From Psychrobacillus sp044762855 (GTDB lineage: Bacteria > Bacillota > Bacilli > Bacillales_A > Planococcaceae), in the NCBI RefSeq assembly GCF_044762855.1, contig NZ_JBIWFB010000004.1, forward strand, positions 276,810 through 340,809: a stretch of DNA of 64,000 nt. The letters are read 5' to 3'. The position numbers and the translations under genes are program-made. Of this stretch, positions 24,302-32,917 are shown piece by piece. The notes under the pieces are model-generated. The model had not been told where the DNA came from. It was given only the letters and a program-made list of their open reading frames with translations, and ran no database searches. How positions within the stretch are numbered: the first letter of the stretch is position 1; each line of letters begins with the position of its first letter.

Positions 24302-25083
24302 TAGGGATAATGTGTCGTAAAGCCCTGTTAGGTGGCCGCTAAGATTTTCGCTGCAATCGTACGCTTTCCGCCGGGTAAGCGATGAGCCATCCCCGCCGCT
24401 TAGGCGTACGTTGGGATGTCTCATTTTGCTCACTTATCCGGCTGGAGTCGACGCTTGCAGCGAAAATCAATGGAAATTACTTGCTTATTCAATATTTGCT
24501 TGCAAATAACAAAGCTTACTACATTTTATGGGCCTATTTTATCCAGTAAATGGCTTAGAGCAACCAACCATTCATGGAAAGCAACCAACTCCATTCTGAA
24601 AGCAATCAAATCATCGCGAGAGCAATCAAATAGCCGATGAAAGCAACTAAATTCTTAAATCAGCTCTTTACTTAGGGTGAGATGACTATAATTTTTATAT
24701 ATTATTGGAACAATACGTTATAAAGCCATCTGTACAGGCAAGCTAGTATCGGATAGGCTGGGGTTGTCGTGTTCAGCTCCCATGTTTTCTCTTTCCGGGT
24801 GTGTATTCTAATGTTTGGAATTGTGATTGTCACGCACACTGTGGAAATTGGCTCGTTCAACCATTTATTGTTAATTCAGGATACTAATAAGTTAGTATTT
24901 TCCATTGGATTTTCGCAGCAGGGCGGCGACTCCAGTAGGATTAAGTGAGTAAAATGAGACTTCACAACGTACGCGCGTAGGCGCGGCGGTGAAGGCTCAT
25001 CGCTCACCCTACGGAAAGCGTCCGCCCTGCTGCGAAAATCCCTGCGGACACTTTATACAATTCACTAAGACGCATTATCCTTA
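24302..25083 (+). repeat. Composite non-coding element, copy 1 (782 bp)
   Basis: Ends are inverted repeats: TAGGGATAATGTGTCGTA at left and TAAGGATAATGCGTCTTA read inward from the right. Inside are unit A (24343-24468, perfect 14-bp terminal repeats GATTTTCGCTGCAA), a 21-bp-period array (24559-24650) and unit B (24907-25041, perfect 20-bp terminal repeats GGATTTTCGCAGCAGGGCGG). Unit B is an inverted relative of unit A. A nearly identical copy in opposite orientation is at 41423-42267. No credible gene. Confidence 0.85.
24559..24650 (+). repeat. 21-bp-period array, core AGCAAYYAA, five copies
   Basis: Cores begin at 24559, 24580, 24601, 24621 and 24642, spaced 21, 21, 20 and 21 bp. Only about 9 bp are conserved per unit. 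It lies inside composite element copy 1. Confidence 0.85.
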
Positions 25084-25207
25084 TTATGCGTACTTTCCTT
25101 TATTAAGATAGTTTTTTGTTTTGTATTATGAGAAGATAGTCTAGCGAAATTTTCGTGGGAAAATGTTAAACTAGAAGTATCGAGAGTGGAAAGAAGGAAG
25201 ACCAGAT

Positions 25208-26035
25208 ATGCAGTCAAGATATAGTTTGTCACAAAAGAAGAAAAAAAGAAAATGGCCTTATATTGTTTTCGGATCCATTTTAGGGGTTTTGATAGTAATA
25301 AGTGTGGGATGGATTTGGTGGAATGACTGGGATATAGATAAAAGTATGAATGCTTTAGGAATTTCGCTTAAAGCGGAGGAGTCTAATCCCGTAGAGGAAA
25401 AACCGAAAGAAGAACCAGTAGAAGAGGAACCTGTAGTGGAAACGCCAGTTGTAGAAGAACCGGAAGTTGATTTGTCTGGAGCAAAAGGTTACGTAGGCAA
25501 CGAAACATTGCCAGAAGAACCGACCTATGTGGAAGGGATTTTGATAGCAAGTAAAAAGTATCCATTGCCATCTACTTATGCACCAGGCGAAAGTAAGGAA
25601 GCAAGAGCGGCATTCGAGGAAATGGCAGCAGAAGCTACACTTTCTGGCTATGAGCTAGTTGCATTTAGTACGTATCGTTCATTTGATTATCAAACAACTC
25701 TATATGAAAAATATGTGAGTAACGATGGTCAAGAAGCAGCGGATCGTTATAGCGCGCGACCTGGATATTCCGAGCATCAAACGGGGCTTGCTTTTGATAT
25801 AGGAGAACAACATTTTGAACAGCATTTTGCAAGAGAGAGCTTCGGAGAAACAGAAGCTGGTAAATGGGTAGCTGCCAATGCACATAAATATGGTTTTATC
25901 ATGCGTTATCCAAACGGTAAAGAAAAGATCACCGGCTATATGTACGAACCTTGGCATTTCCGATATGTTGGAAAAGAACTGGCGCCGAAGGTTTATGAAG
26001 CAGGTACAACTTTAGAAGAATATTTTAATTTATAA
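25208..26035 (+). CDS. M15-family D,D-carboxypeptidase (VanY-like), membrane-anchored
   Basis: 275 residues. A basic N-terminus and one membrane anchor (about 18-38) are followed by a Pro/Glu-rich linker (58-88) and the peptidase domain. Zinc ligands appear in SEHQTGLAFDIG (His and Asp) and EPWHFRYVG (His); AFSTYRSFDYQ is the family motif before them. It trims the terminal D-Ala from peptidoglycan stem peptides outside the membrane. No vanA/vanR-type genes are near, so it is a housekeeping wall enzyme and not evidence of glycopeptide resistance. Confidence 0.9.
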   Translation: MQSRYSLSQKKKKRKWPYIVFGSILGVLIVISVGWIWWNDWDIDKSMNALGISLKAEESNPVEEKPKEEPVEEEPVVETPVVEEPEVDLSGAKGYVGNETLPEEPTYVEGILIASKKYPLPSTYAPGESKEARAAFEEMAAEATLSGYELVAFSTYRSFDYQTTLYEKYVSNDGQEAADRYSARPGYSEHQTGLAFDIGEQHFEQHFARESFGETEAGKWVAANAHKYGFIMRYPNGKEKITGYMYEPWHFRYVGKELAPKVYEAGTTLEEYFNL

Positions 26036-26036
26036 A

Positions 26037-26070
26037 AGAAAGAGGTTTCCGATTTTGGAAACCTCTTTTT
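26037..26070. terminator. Bidirectional terminator
   Basis: AAAGAGGTTTCC pairs with GGAAACCTCTTT around GATTTT, between converging genes. Confidence 0.85.
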
Positions 26071-27524
26071 TATAATATTGGTGACAATAGTCGAGCGAGT
26101 GATTCTTTAAATTTAATCATTTTAGTTCGTTCTTCGTAAATCTCCCACGTCATTTCGGTTGATACTTTCATATCTTCTTCGAAAATCTCCGCTAGTTGAT
26201 GAGAGGTTTCCCGATCATAAATAAATGCATTTACTTCAAAATTCAACTTGAAACTACGCACATCAATATTAGCAGTACCTACTGTGGAAGCTTCATCATC
26301 AATCACGATCATTTTTGTGTGCAAAAATCCATTTTCGTAAATATATATTTTTGCCCCGGCCTTGATGAGTTCCCCTACATAAGAGTAAGTTGCCCAATAA
26401 ACAAAAATGTGGTCTGGTTTATTTGGAATCATTATGCGTACATCTATACCCGATAAACAGGCAATACGCAATGTATCCATAAAGCTAGCATCTGGAATGA
26501 AGTATGGTGTTTGAATATAAATATATTTTTTGGCCATCATGATTAGCTTTAAATATCCATTTTTTATTTGTTCCCATTCAGAGTCTGGCCCACTTGAAAC
26601 AATTTGTAAACCGACGGAACCTTTCAAAGGGATAGCCGGGAAAAATATATCGGAGTATTCAATATCATGCTCCGCAGAAGCTTGGTTCCAATCGAGTATA
26701 AAACGTGTTTGTAGAGGATGAACAGAGCTCCCTTCAATACGTAAATGCGTGTCGCGCCAGTATCCAAACTTTTTGTTTAATCCCAAATATTCATCCCCGA
26801 CGTTAAAGCCTCCGATATAGCCAATACGACCATCAATTACAACGATTTTTCGATGATTACGATAGTTCATCCGTGGATTGATAAGAGGCAAAATAGCAGG
26901 GAAGAAAGCTTCCACTCGACCGCCTAAATCAATTAATTCTTTAAAATGTCTTTTTCGTAAAGAACGAGAGCCGGTATCATCGTATAATATTCGTACTTTT
27001 ACTCCTTGTTTTGCTTTAGCTAAGAGCACTTGGTAAATTTGTTGCCCAAGGTTGTCTAATCGAAAAATATAATATTGAATATGAATATGATCTTTTGCAT
27101 TTTCTAAATCATGCAAGAGGGCATCAAATTTTTTACGACCGTCCGTGAAGATTTCGACATCATTGTCTTGCGTTAGAACTGCGTGGTTATTGTGCAAGTG
27201 CATTATAATAAGCTCTTTATAGAGACTAGCATCATCTAGGCGAAAATCGAATGAGTCATCTTCTATCGCTTCCATTTGAAATTCAATTAGTTTATCAATC
27301 CCGATTTTATTTTTTCCTTCCCATCGGAATAAATGCTTTTTGCGTAATTTTCTACCAAATAATAAATAAATGCCGAACCCTAAAATGGGGATGAAAAAAA
27401 GAATCATAATCCACGCCCACGTAGAAGAAGCATCTCGCCTTTCTAAAAATATTAATGCAATAGCAAGGAAAATATTTAAAATCAGAACACCCGAAACGAC
27501 TAGAGTATACAAACTTGCTGCCAT
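26070..27524 (-). CDS. cls: Cardiolipin synthase
   Basis: 484 residues, the usual bacterial ClsA length. Two N-terminal membrane segments (about 5-27, 36-57) are followed by two phospholipase-D domains with HKD motifs: His224-Lys226-Asp231 (NHRKIVVID) and His402-Lys404-Asp409 (LHTKMIVID). It condenses two phosphatidylglycerol molecules to cardiolipin and glycerol at the membrane. RBS AGGAGGTG. B. subtilis has several such paralogues (clsA, ywjE, ywiE); which one this is cannot be told. Confidence 0.93.
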   Translation of the reverse strand: MAASLYTLVVSGVLILNIFLAIALIFLERRDASSTWAWIMILFFIPILGFGIYLLFGRKLRKKHLFRWEGKNKIGIDKLIEFQMEAIEDDSFDFRLDDASLYKELIIMHLHNNHAVLTQDNDVEIFTDGRKKFDALLHDLENAKDHIHIQYYIFRLDNLGQQIYQVLLAKAKQGVKVRILYDDTGSRSLRKRHFKELIDLGGRVEAFFPAILPLINPRMNYRNHRKIVVIDGRIGYIGGFNVGDEYLGLNKKFGYWRDTHLRIEGSSVHPLQTRFILDWNQASAEHDIEYSDIFFPAIPLKGSVGLQIVSSGPDSEWEQIKNGYLKLIMMAKKYIYIQTPYFIPDASFMDTLRIACLSGIDVRIMIPNKPDHIFVYWATYSYVGELIKAGAKIYIYENGFLHTKMIVIDDEASTVGTANIDVRSFKLNFEVNAFIYDRETSHQLAEIFEEDMKVSTEMTWEIYEERTKMIKFKESLARLLSPIL

Positions 27525-27671
27525 AATAACACCTCCTACAACGTATGGTGAAGTTTATCTTCAGTATAGCTGATTTATGGAAAAGAAAGAAGAAAAGTAA
27601 CTATCCATCACACCTCAGTGTAGTTCATTTTAGATTTCAACTTTTTTTGAGAAAAATTTAATAAAACCTAC

Positions 27672-27700
27672 TTGACCAATAGGATTAAAAGAATTATTAT
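27672..27700 (+). promoter_or_regulatory. tcyP promoter
   Basis: TTGACC, 17-bp spacer, TATTAT, ending about 30 bp before the start codon. Confidence 0.65.
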
Positions 27701-27731
27701 ATGTTAAGAGTTAGAAAGGGAGGTATTTTAG

Positions 27732-29123
27732 ATGGATTTATTATTTATAATTCTCAATGTAGTAGCTTTGTTGATATTCGTTGGGATTTTAATCATAATG
27801 CAAAAGAAACATGTATCATTTTCCAAGCGAGTATTTACAGCTTTAGGACTTGGGATTGCGCTAGGGTTAGCACTTAATTTTATTTACGGAGCAACTTCAG
27901 AAGTGTTGGCCGACTCTGTAGAATGGTATAACTTAATTGGATCAGGGTATGTGAAGCTTCTTCAAATGATCGTAATGCCATTAGTATTCATTTCTATTTT
28001 AGGGGCATTTACGAAAATCACGATCGGTAAAAACTTCGGGAAAATGGCGGCAATTATTTTAAGTTTCTTAATTGGAACGACAGCAGTTGCAGCGGTTGTA
28101 GGTATCGGTTCAGCAGCAATTTTCGATTTGAATGCTGAGCAAATTGTGCAAGGAGATGCAGAATCGGCACGTGCCGAATACTACGAAGGGCGTTCTGCAG
28201 AAGTCGCAGACAAAGCACTTCCTCAACAAATAATTGATTTACTTCCTGCAAATCCATTTTTAGATTTCACAGGAGCACGTTCTACATCCACAATTGCTGT
28301 TGTTATTTTTGCGGCATTTTTAGGGTTTGCTTATCTAGGGGTTTCGCGAAAAGACAAAGATAATGCAACAATTATTAAAAAAGGTATTGATGCAGTGTAT
28401 GCACTTGTCATGAGTGTAGTGAAAATTGTATTACGTTTAACGCCTTATGGTATTTTAGCAATTATGGCTAGAACAGTAGCAACATCTGATTTTGGAGCGA
28501 TATTTAACTTAGGGAAGTTCGTTGTAGCTTCTTACGTAGCATTAGCAGTCGTGTTTGCAATGCATTTAATCATTATTTCTTTATCTGGATTAAATCCAAT
28601 CACTTATTTGAAAAAGGCCTCAGAACCATTAATATTTGCGTTCACGTCTCGTTCAAGTGCAGGTACGCTGCCGATTAATATTAATACGCAAACATCGAAA
28701 CTAGGTGTATCTGAAGGAATCGCTAACTTCTCCGGTTCATTTGGTTTATCGATTGGTCAAAACGGATGTGCAGGAGTGTATCCAGCGATGTTGGCATTTA
28801 TGATTGCACCGTCACAAGGGATTAATCCACTTGACCCAATGTTCATCTTAACGGTTGTAGCGATTGTTGCAATTAGTTCATTTGGTGTAGCGGGAGTTGG
28901 TGGAGGAGCAACATTTGCTGCGATTCTAGTACTTTCTGCTTTAAATCTACCAGTTGCTTTAGCTGGTTTACTAGTTTCAGTAGAACCATTAATCGATATG
29001 GGACGTACAGCTGTAAACGTAAGTGGATCGATGACAGCGGGAGTCGCAACAGCGAAAATTACTGGGGAATTAGACAAAGAAGTATACGATACACCACTAA
29101 AAACGCAAACTGTAGAAGCTTAA
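27732..29123 (+). CDS. tcyP: L-cystine symporter TcyP
   Basis: 463 residues, the same length as B. subtilis TcyP. Dicarboxylate/amino acid:cation symporter family: membrane segments throughout, the re-entrant loop FAFTSRSSAGTLPININ with the Ser-rich motif, and the later NGCAGVYPAMLAFMIAP and GRTAVNVSGSMTAGVAT segments. It imports cystine coupled to cations. No S-box or CymR site was recognised upstream. RBS AAAGGGAGG. Confidence 0.9.
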   Translation: MDLLFIILNVVALLIFVGILIIMQKKHVSFSKRVFTALGLGIALGLALNFIYGATSEVLADSVEWYNLIGSGYVKLLQMIVMPLVFISILGAFTKITIGKNFGKMAAIILSFLIGTTAVAAVVGIGSAAIFDLNAEQIVQGDAESARAEYYEGRSAEVADKALPQQIIDLLPANPFLDFTGARSTSTIAVVIFAAFLGFAYLGVSRKDKDNATIIKKGIDAVYALVMSVVKIVLRLTPYGILAIMARTVATSDFGAIFNLGKFVVASYVALAVVFAMHLIIISLSGLNPITYLKKASEPLIFAFTSRSSAGTLPININTQTSKLGVSEGIANFSGSFGLSIGQNGCAGVYPAMLAFMIAPSQGINPLDPMFILTVVAIVAISSFGVAGVGGGATFAAILVLSALNLPVALAGLLVSVEPLIDMGRTAVNVSGSMTAGVATAKITGELDKEVYDTPLKTQTVEA

Positions 29124-29132
29124 AATACAGCA

Positions 29133-29165
29133 TAAAAAGCCGTCCGAAATGGTCGGCTTTTTTTG
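29133..29165 (+). terminator. Terminator of tcyP
   Basis: AAAAAGCCGTCC pairs with GGTCGGCTTTTT (one mismatch), followed by further T. Confidence 0.8.
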
Positions 29166-29240
29166 TTCGTGGAAATAATAAAATTTAGGTTGTGTGTAAC
29201 TTTTTAAAATTTAATGATGCTACTTGTTAGAAACGTAATA

Positions 29241-29427
29241 TAGGGGTAATGCGTCGTAAGAAAGCTCTATTAGTTTTAGCTTTTATGCATAATTTCATAT
29301 ATTTGTAGTGTTTGGAGGAGAGATTGTCCAACTATCTGGATAGACCGTCCAACTTCGTGAAGAGATTTCTCAACTTTCGCGCAAGCGTTGGGAATGGCTC
29401 AGAGTTCACTAAGACATACTTTCCCTA
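29241..29427 (+). repeat. Small element with TARGGATAATGYGTC-type ends and 21-bp array
   Basis: Left end TAGGGGTAATGCGTCGTAAG; right end, read inward on the other strand, TAGGGAAAGTATGTCTTAG. Inside, GTCCAACT-type cores begin at 29326, 29347 and 29368 (21-bp period). It shares sequence with the element at 48214-48464 (for example TTATGCATAATTTCAT). No gene. The remainder of the 29124-29581 gap is AT-rich with no other feature seen. Confidence 0.72.
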
Positions 29428-29581
29428 ATAGGTGAACTAACCCTTCTCAAAAGAAGCTTCCTAGTCTTTATTCCCTAAAATATTATGCATTCTTTTTACA
29501 TAAACTTAACGGTTGAAAGAACGGAATTATAGAAATAGTTTGATATAATTTATACTACTATGAAAACAAGGAGTTGGCTGG

Positions 29582-30511
29582 ATGCTGCAAGCAATTGATT
29601 TACATAAGAAATACAAAAACAAGGAGGTCGTACGGCAGATTAATATGAAGCTGGAAGCGGGAGAATCTGTAGGATTACTTGGTCCAAATGGTGCAGGGAA
29701 ATCTACAACAATTTCTATGCTTTCTTCACTGATCATGCCGACTAGCGGAGAAGTACTTTGGAACGAACAATCTATTAATAAAAATCCAGAAGCACTTCGA
29801 AAAGTACTAGGAGTCGTACCACAAGAAATAGCATTGTATCCAGAACTAACTGCAAAAGAAAATCTTCACTTTTTCGGCCGTGTTTATGGGTTAAAGGGGG
29901 AAACTCTGGCAAAACGGACGGAAGAAGTATTGGAGAAAATCGGGTTGACCGAGCGTCAGAGCGATATAGTCAAAACGTTTTCTGGAGGCATGAAGCGACG
30001 ACTTAATATCGGAGCAGCTCTTTTACACAAACCTTCGATATTGATCATGGATGAACCTACAGTGGGAATCGATCCCCAATCAAGAGCGTACATTTTGGAG
30101 ACAGTGAAACAATTAGTAGAAGAAGGAATGACCTTATTATATACAAGTCATTATATGGAAGAAGTTGAACTGCTTTGCGATAAAATTTATATTATGGACC
30201 AAGGAGAAATTATCGCACACGGAACAAAAGAGACACTTAAATCGCTCGTTTCGGACAATCAAACGATTGAGCTCCAAGCACATCTCCTTTCTCCAGAATT
30301 TGAAGAAGTCCTTCAAAAACAATTTCCGACTGCAACTATTCGAAAAGAGGAAGAGACACTTTCTATTTCCTTGCCTAAAAACGAGGAACCACTTGCTACT
30401 ATTTTTGCGTTAGCAGCCTCAAATGATATAACGATTACTTCTGCAGTTGTTAAAATTCCTTCGCTCGAAGACGTGTTTTTACACTTAACAGGAAGAGCAT
30501 TAAGGGACTAG
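29582..30511 (+). CDS. ABC-2 type exporter ATPase, LnrL-like
   Basis: 309 residues. Walker A GPNGAGKST, Q-loop VVPQEIALYPELT, signature FSGGMKRRL, Walker B ILIMDEPTVGID and H-loop YTSHYMEE are all intact. A C-terminal regulatory part of about 90 residues follows. Length and the two permease genes downstream match the lnrLMN (yfiLMN) linearmycin-resistance set of B. subtilis. No LnrJK two-component system is next to it. The gene begins a four-gene operon that ends with an unusual GNAT-aminotransferase fusion, so its cargo may differ. Confidence 0.86.
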   Translation: MLQAIDLHKKYKNKEVVRQINMKLEAGESVGLLGPNGAGKSTTISMLSSLIMPTSGEVLWNEQSINKNPEALRKVLGVVPQEIALYPELTAKENLHFFGRVYGLKGETLAKRTEEVLEKIGLTERQSDIVKTFSGGMKRRLNIGAALLHKPSILIMDEPTVGIDPQSRAYILETVKQLVEEGMTLLYTSHYMEEVELLCDKIYIMDQGEIIAHGTKETLKSLVSDNQTIELQAHLLSPEFEEVLQKQFPTATIRKEEETLSISLPKNEEPLATIFALAASNDITITSAVVKIPSLEDVFLHLTGRALRD

Positions 30512-30522
30512 GGGGATTTGTT

Positions 30523-31797
30523 ATGCTAAGTAGTTTAATAGGAAAACAAATGAAAATGCTCTTGCGCAACAAGCAACCGCTTATCATTTTACTAGTGATG
30601 CCAGTCGTACTTATTACCATTCTATCGACAGCACTTGCAAGTGTCATGAATAATGAAGAGGAAATGGCTATACAGGCAAGATTCGTCTTAGTCGATGAAT
30701 CGAGCTGGGAACAAGATGAAGCAACTATCCACAACTTTTTATCAAATCAAGGGATTAATGGACTTGCACTAGATAGTGTGATCTATGAATTTAAACGCAA
30801 TGATCCTATTTATATATTAGAAAACGCTATATTAGCCTCTGAAGAAGTAAGTAACTATATTGTTTTGGAGAAGAAACAAACGGTGAATTTAGAAGAAATG
30901 CGAAAAGATAAGGAAATAGATGGCATACTAACTATTCCAGCGGACTTTCGTCTGAATTATATACAATCGGCTTATTTTGAAGATAGTAATATACCTGAAT
31001 TAGAATTATTTTTAAGCCAAGAAAATGAAATACGAGCATCCATTATTCAATCGATCATCGACAGCTGGCAAATGGGTTATACGAAGTCACTTGCTTTGTC
31101 AAAAGCAGGGATTGCGCCAGATCAAATTATACAAAACAATCAAGCCGTTGAAAAAATAGAGCAAGTATTGGAAGAGCAAGAGCGGAAAATCCCTGCTTCT
31201 ATATATTACACAGTTGGAATGCTTGTAATGTTTGCACTATATACTCCAGCGTTTTTATCAGGGTTTGCTTTGCAGGAAGTCCAGTGGAAAGTATATGACC
31301 GACTCATTTTAGCGGGTGTACCGGCGACTTTATATGCCTGTTCAATCTTCCTAACTGGAACGGCAGTAGCCTTTGTACAGCAAGCTATTCTGTTATTATT
31401 TGGACGATTTGTATTAGGGATAGATTGGATAGGGCTGGAAGCAATGCTTGTCATTGTTTTAAGTTATAGCTTATTTATAGGTGGGCTTTCTGCTTTATTA
31501 ACAACGATCCAATTGCGAACGAAATCGGAAGGAGCCTCTACCATATTTACTGGTTTCGTCGTTTCCGTCTTTTCTTTTTTAGGGGGCTCATTTTTCAATA
31601 TAGGAGATGTTTCTAGTTTCCTTGCTAATATTGGGAACTTCACACCAAATGGGGCAACGATGACCGCTATTTTATCGATTCAAAAAGGACAGGATTTCGA
31701 AGTAATTTGGACAAATCTACCTGTTTTATATGCTTGGCTTATTCTTTGTGTGTTGCTTGCTATTGTTTTATTTCCGAAAAGAGGGGTGACGTCATGA
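30523..31797 (+). CDS. ABC-2 type permease 1, LnrM-like
   Basis: 424 residues: one membrane segment at the N-terminus (about 20-42), a large extracytoplasmic domain (about 45-225) and five more segments in the C-terminal half. This is the ABC2_membrane_3 layout, and the start follows a GGGGGAT ribosome site 11 nt after the ATPase stop. It overlaps the next permease by 4 nt (ATGA). Together they should form the membrane channel of the exporter. Confidence 0.84.
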   Translation: MLSSLIGKQMKMLLRNKQPLIILLVMPVVLITILSTALASVMNNEEEMAIQARFVLVDESSWEQDEATIHNFLSNQGINGLALDSVIYEFKRNDPIYILENAILASEEVSNYIVLEKKQTVNLEEMRKDKEIDGILTIPADFRLNYIQSAYFEDSNIPELELFLSQENEIRASIIQSIIDSWQMGYTKSLALSKAGIAPDQIIQNNQAVEKIEQVLEEQERKIPASIYYTVGMLVMFALYTPAFLSGFALQEVQWKVYDRLILAGVPATLYACSIFLTGTAVAFVQQAILLLFGRFVLGIDWIGLEAMLVIVLSYSLFIGGLSALLTTIQLRTKSEGASTIFTGFVVSVFSFLGGSFFNIGDVSSFLANIGNFTPNGATMTAILSIQKGQDFEVIWTNLPVLYAWLILCVLLAIVLFPKRGVTS

Positions 31798-32903
31798 AGG
31801 GAATATGGCTTGCAAGACTTCAAAATTTAAAAAGGAAGCCTTTTGTACTTATTTCGATGACAGCGATGACTGTTATTTTTGCATATGTATTAAGTGGCTC
31901 TGTCGGCAGCAGTTTTCCGATATTTGTTGCGACAGATGATACGACTATAAGTGGAGGTGTTTTAGAAGAGCTTCAAAACAAGGACGATTATACGATAACT
32001 GTATTAACGGAAGAAGAACTACAAGAAACGATGAAGAAAAAGACGGACGAAATCGGTGTATTGTTAACTGAAAAAACGTATACAGTTTTAGCAAATATAG
32101 AATCCGATACGGTTAGAATGCTTTCGCTTGAAATCGAAACGATCTATAATGAACTTGCTTTTGAGCATCAAATTCTCGCAATAGGTGGAGAAAGCAAGTG
32201 GGAAGAAGTAGAGAAAAGATTAGTAGAAGCTAAGTCTTTTCAAGTGAATAAATCTTCCATGGATGAATCGCAAGTATTTAGATACGATGGGGCGTTACAA
32301 AGTTTATTTGGATTTATGCTCTATTTCGTATTTTATACCATTTCCATCAATGTGCAATTTATATTAGAAGATAAGCGCTCTGGTGTTTGGAATAGATTAA
32401 AGCTTGCATCAATTAGTAGATTTCAATTGTATTTCGGTCATCTATCGTTTAGCTATGTAATCGGGCTCATTCAAATGTTGTTAGTCCTGTTAGTATTCCG
32501 ATTTATCATGGGCACGAATATGTACGATGGATTTTGGAAAGTAGTGTTTATTTGTAGTTTTTATGTATTACTTGTACTGGCATTCTCTTTGTTTGTCATC
32601 TCACTTGTGAAGACAGTTAGTCAAAGCGGTGTTATTATTTCATTGCTAGCAGTAGCTTTTGCCATGATTGGGGGAGCGTACTGGCCGTTGGAAATAGTGC
32701 AATCAGAAGGGTTACTTGCGATGAAGTGGATATCTCCTATTTATTACGGAATGGAAGCTTTAAAAAGAGTTACCATTTATGGGGAAACTTTAGGTGGGGT
32801 TATTACGTATATAAGTATAATGCTACTTTTAGCTACATTATTAATAGCAATTGGTATTACTTTACTAGAAAAAAGAACAGAGCGATACCATTCTAGTGAG
32901 TAG
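31794..32903 (+). CDS. ABC-2 type permease 2, LnrN-like
   Basis: 369 residues with the same layout as the preceding permease: a first membrane segment (about 18-40), an outer domain and five to six segments in the C-terminal half (FMLYFVFYTISINVQFILEDKRSGVWNRLKLA is a family signature). The ATG at 31794 overlaps the upstream stop and has GAGGGGTG before it; the longer frame is inside the upstream gene. Likely heterodimer partner of permease 1. Confidence 0.84.
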   Translation: MKGIWLARLQNLKRKPFVLISMTAMTVIFAYVLSGSVGSSFPIFVATDDTTISGGVLEELQNKDDYTITVLTEEELQETMKKKTDEIGVLLTEKTYTVLANIESDTVRMLSLEIETIYNELAFEHQILAIGGESKWEEVEKRLVEAKSFQVNKSSMDESQVFRYDGALQSLFGFMLYFVFYTISINVQFILEDKRSGVWNRLKLASISRFQLYFGHLSFSYVIGLIQMLLVLLVFRFIMGTNMYDGFWKVVFICSFYVLLVLAFSLFVISLVKTVSQSGVIISLLAVAFAMIGGAYWPLEIVQSEGLLAMKWISPIYYGMEALKRVTIYGETLGGVITYISIMLLLATLLIAIGITLLEKRTERYHSSE

Positions 32904-32917
32904 ATAGGGGTGTTTGG

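Noticed and set aside
24416..24640. 74-codon open frame, identical on the minus strand at 41929-42153
   Set aside because: It lies wholly inside the two copies of the composite repeat, crosses the end of unit A and the 21-bp array, has no ribosome site, and its identity simply reflects the repeat.
24559..24650. CRISPR array
   Set aside because: Cores of about 9 bp every 21 bp are far too short and too degenerate for CRISPR repeats and spacers, and no cas gene is present.
25208..26035. Vancomycin-resistance function of the VanY-like gene
   Set aside because: No vanHAX or vanRS genes nearby; M15 carboxypeptidases of this type are common wall-maintenance enzymes.
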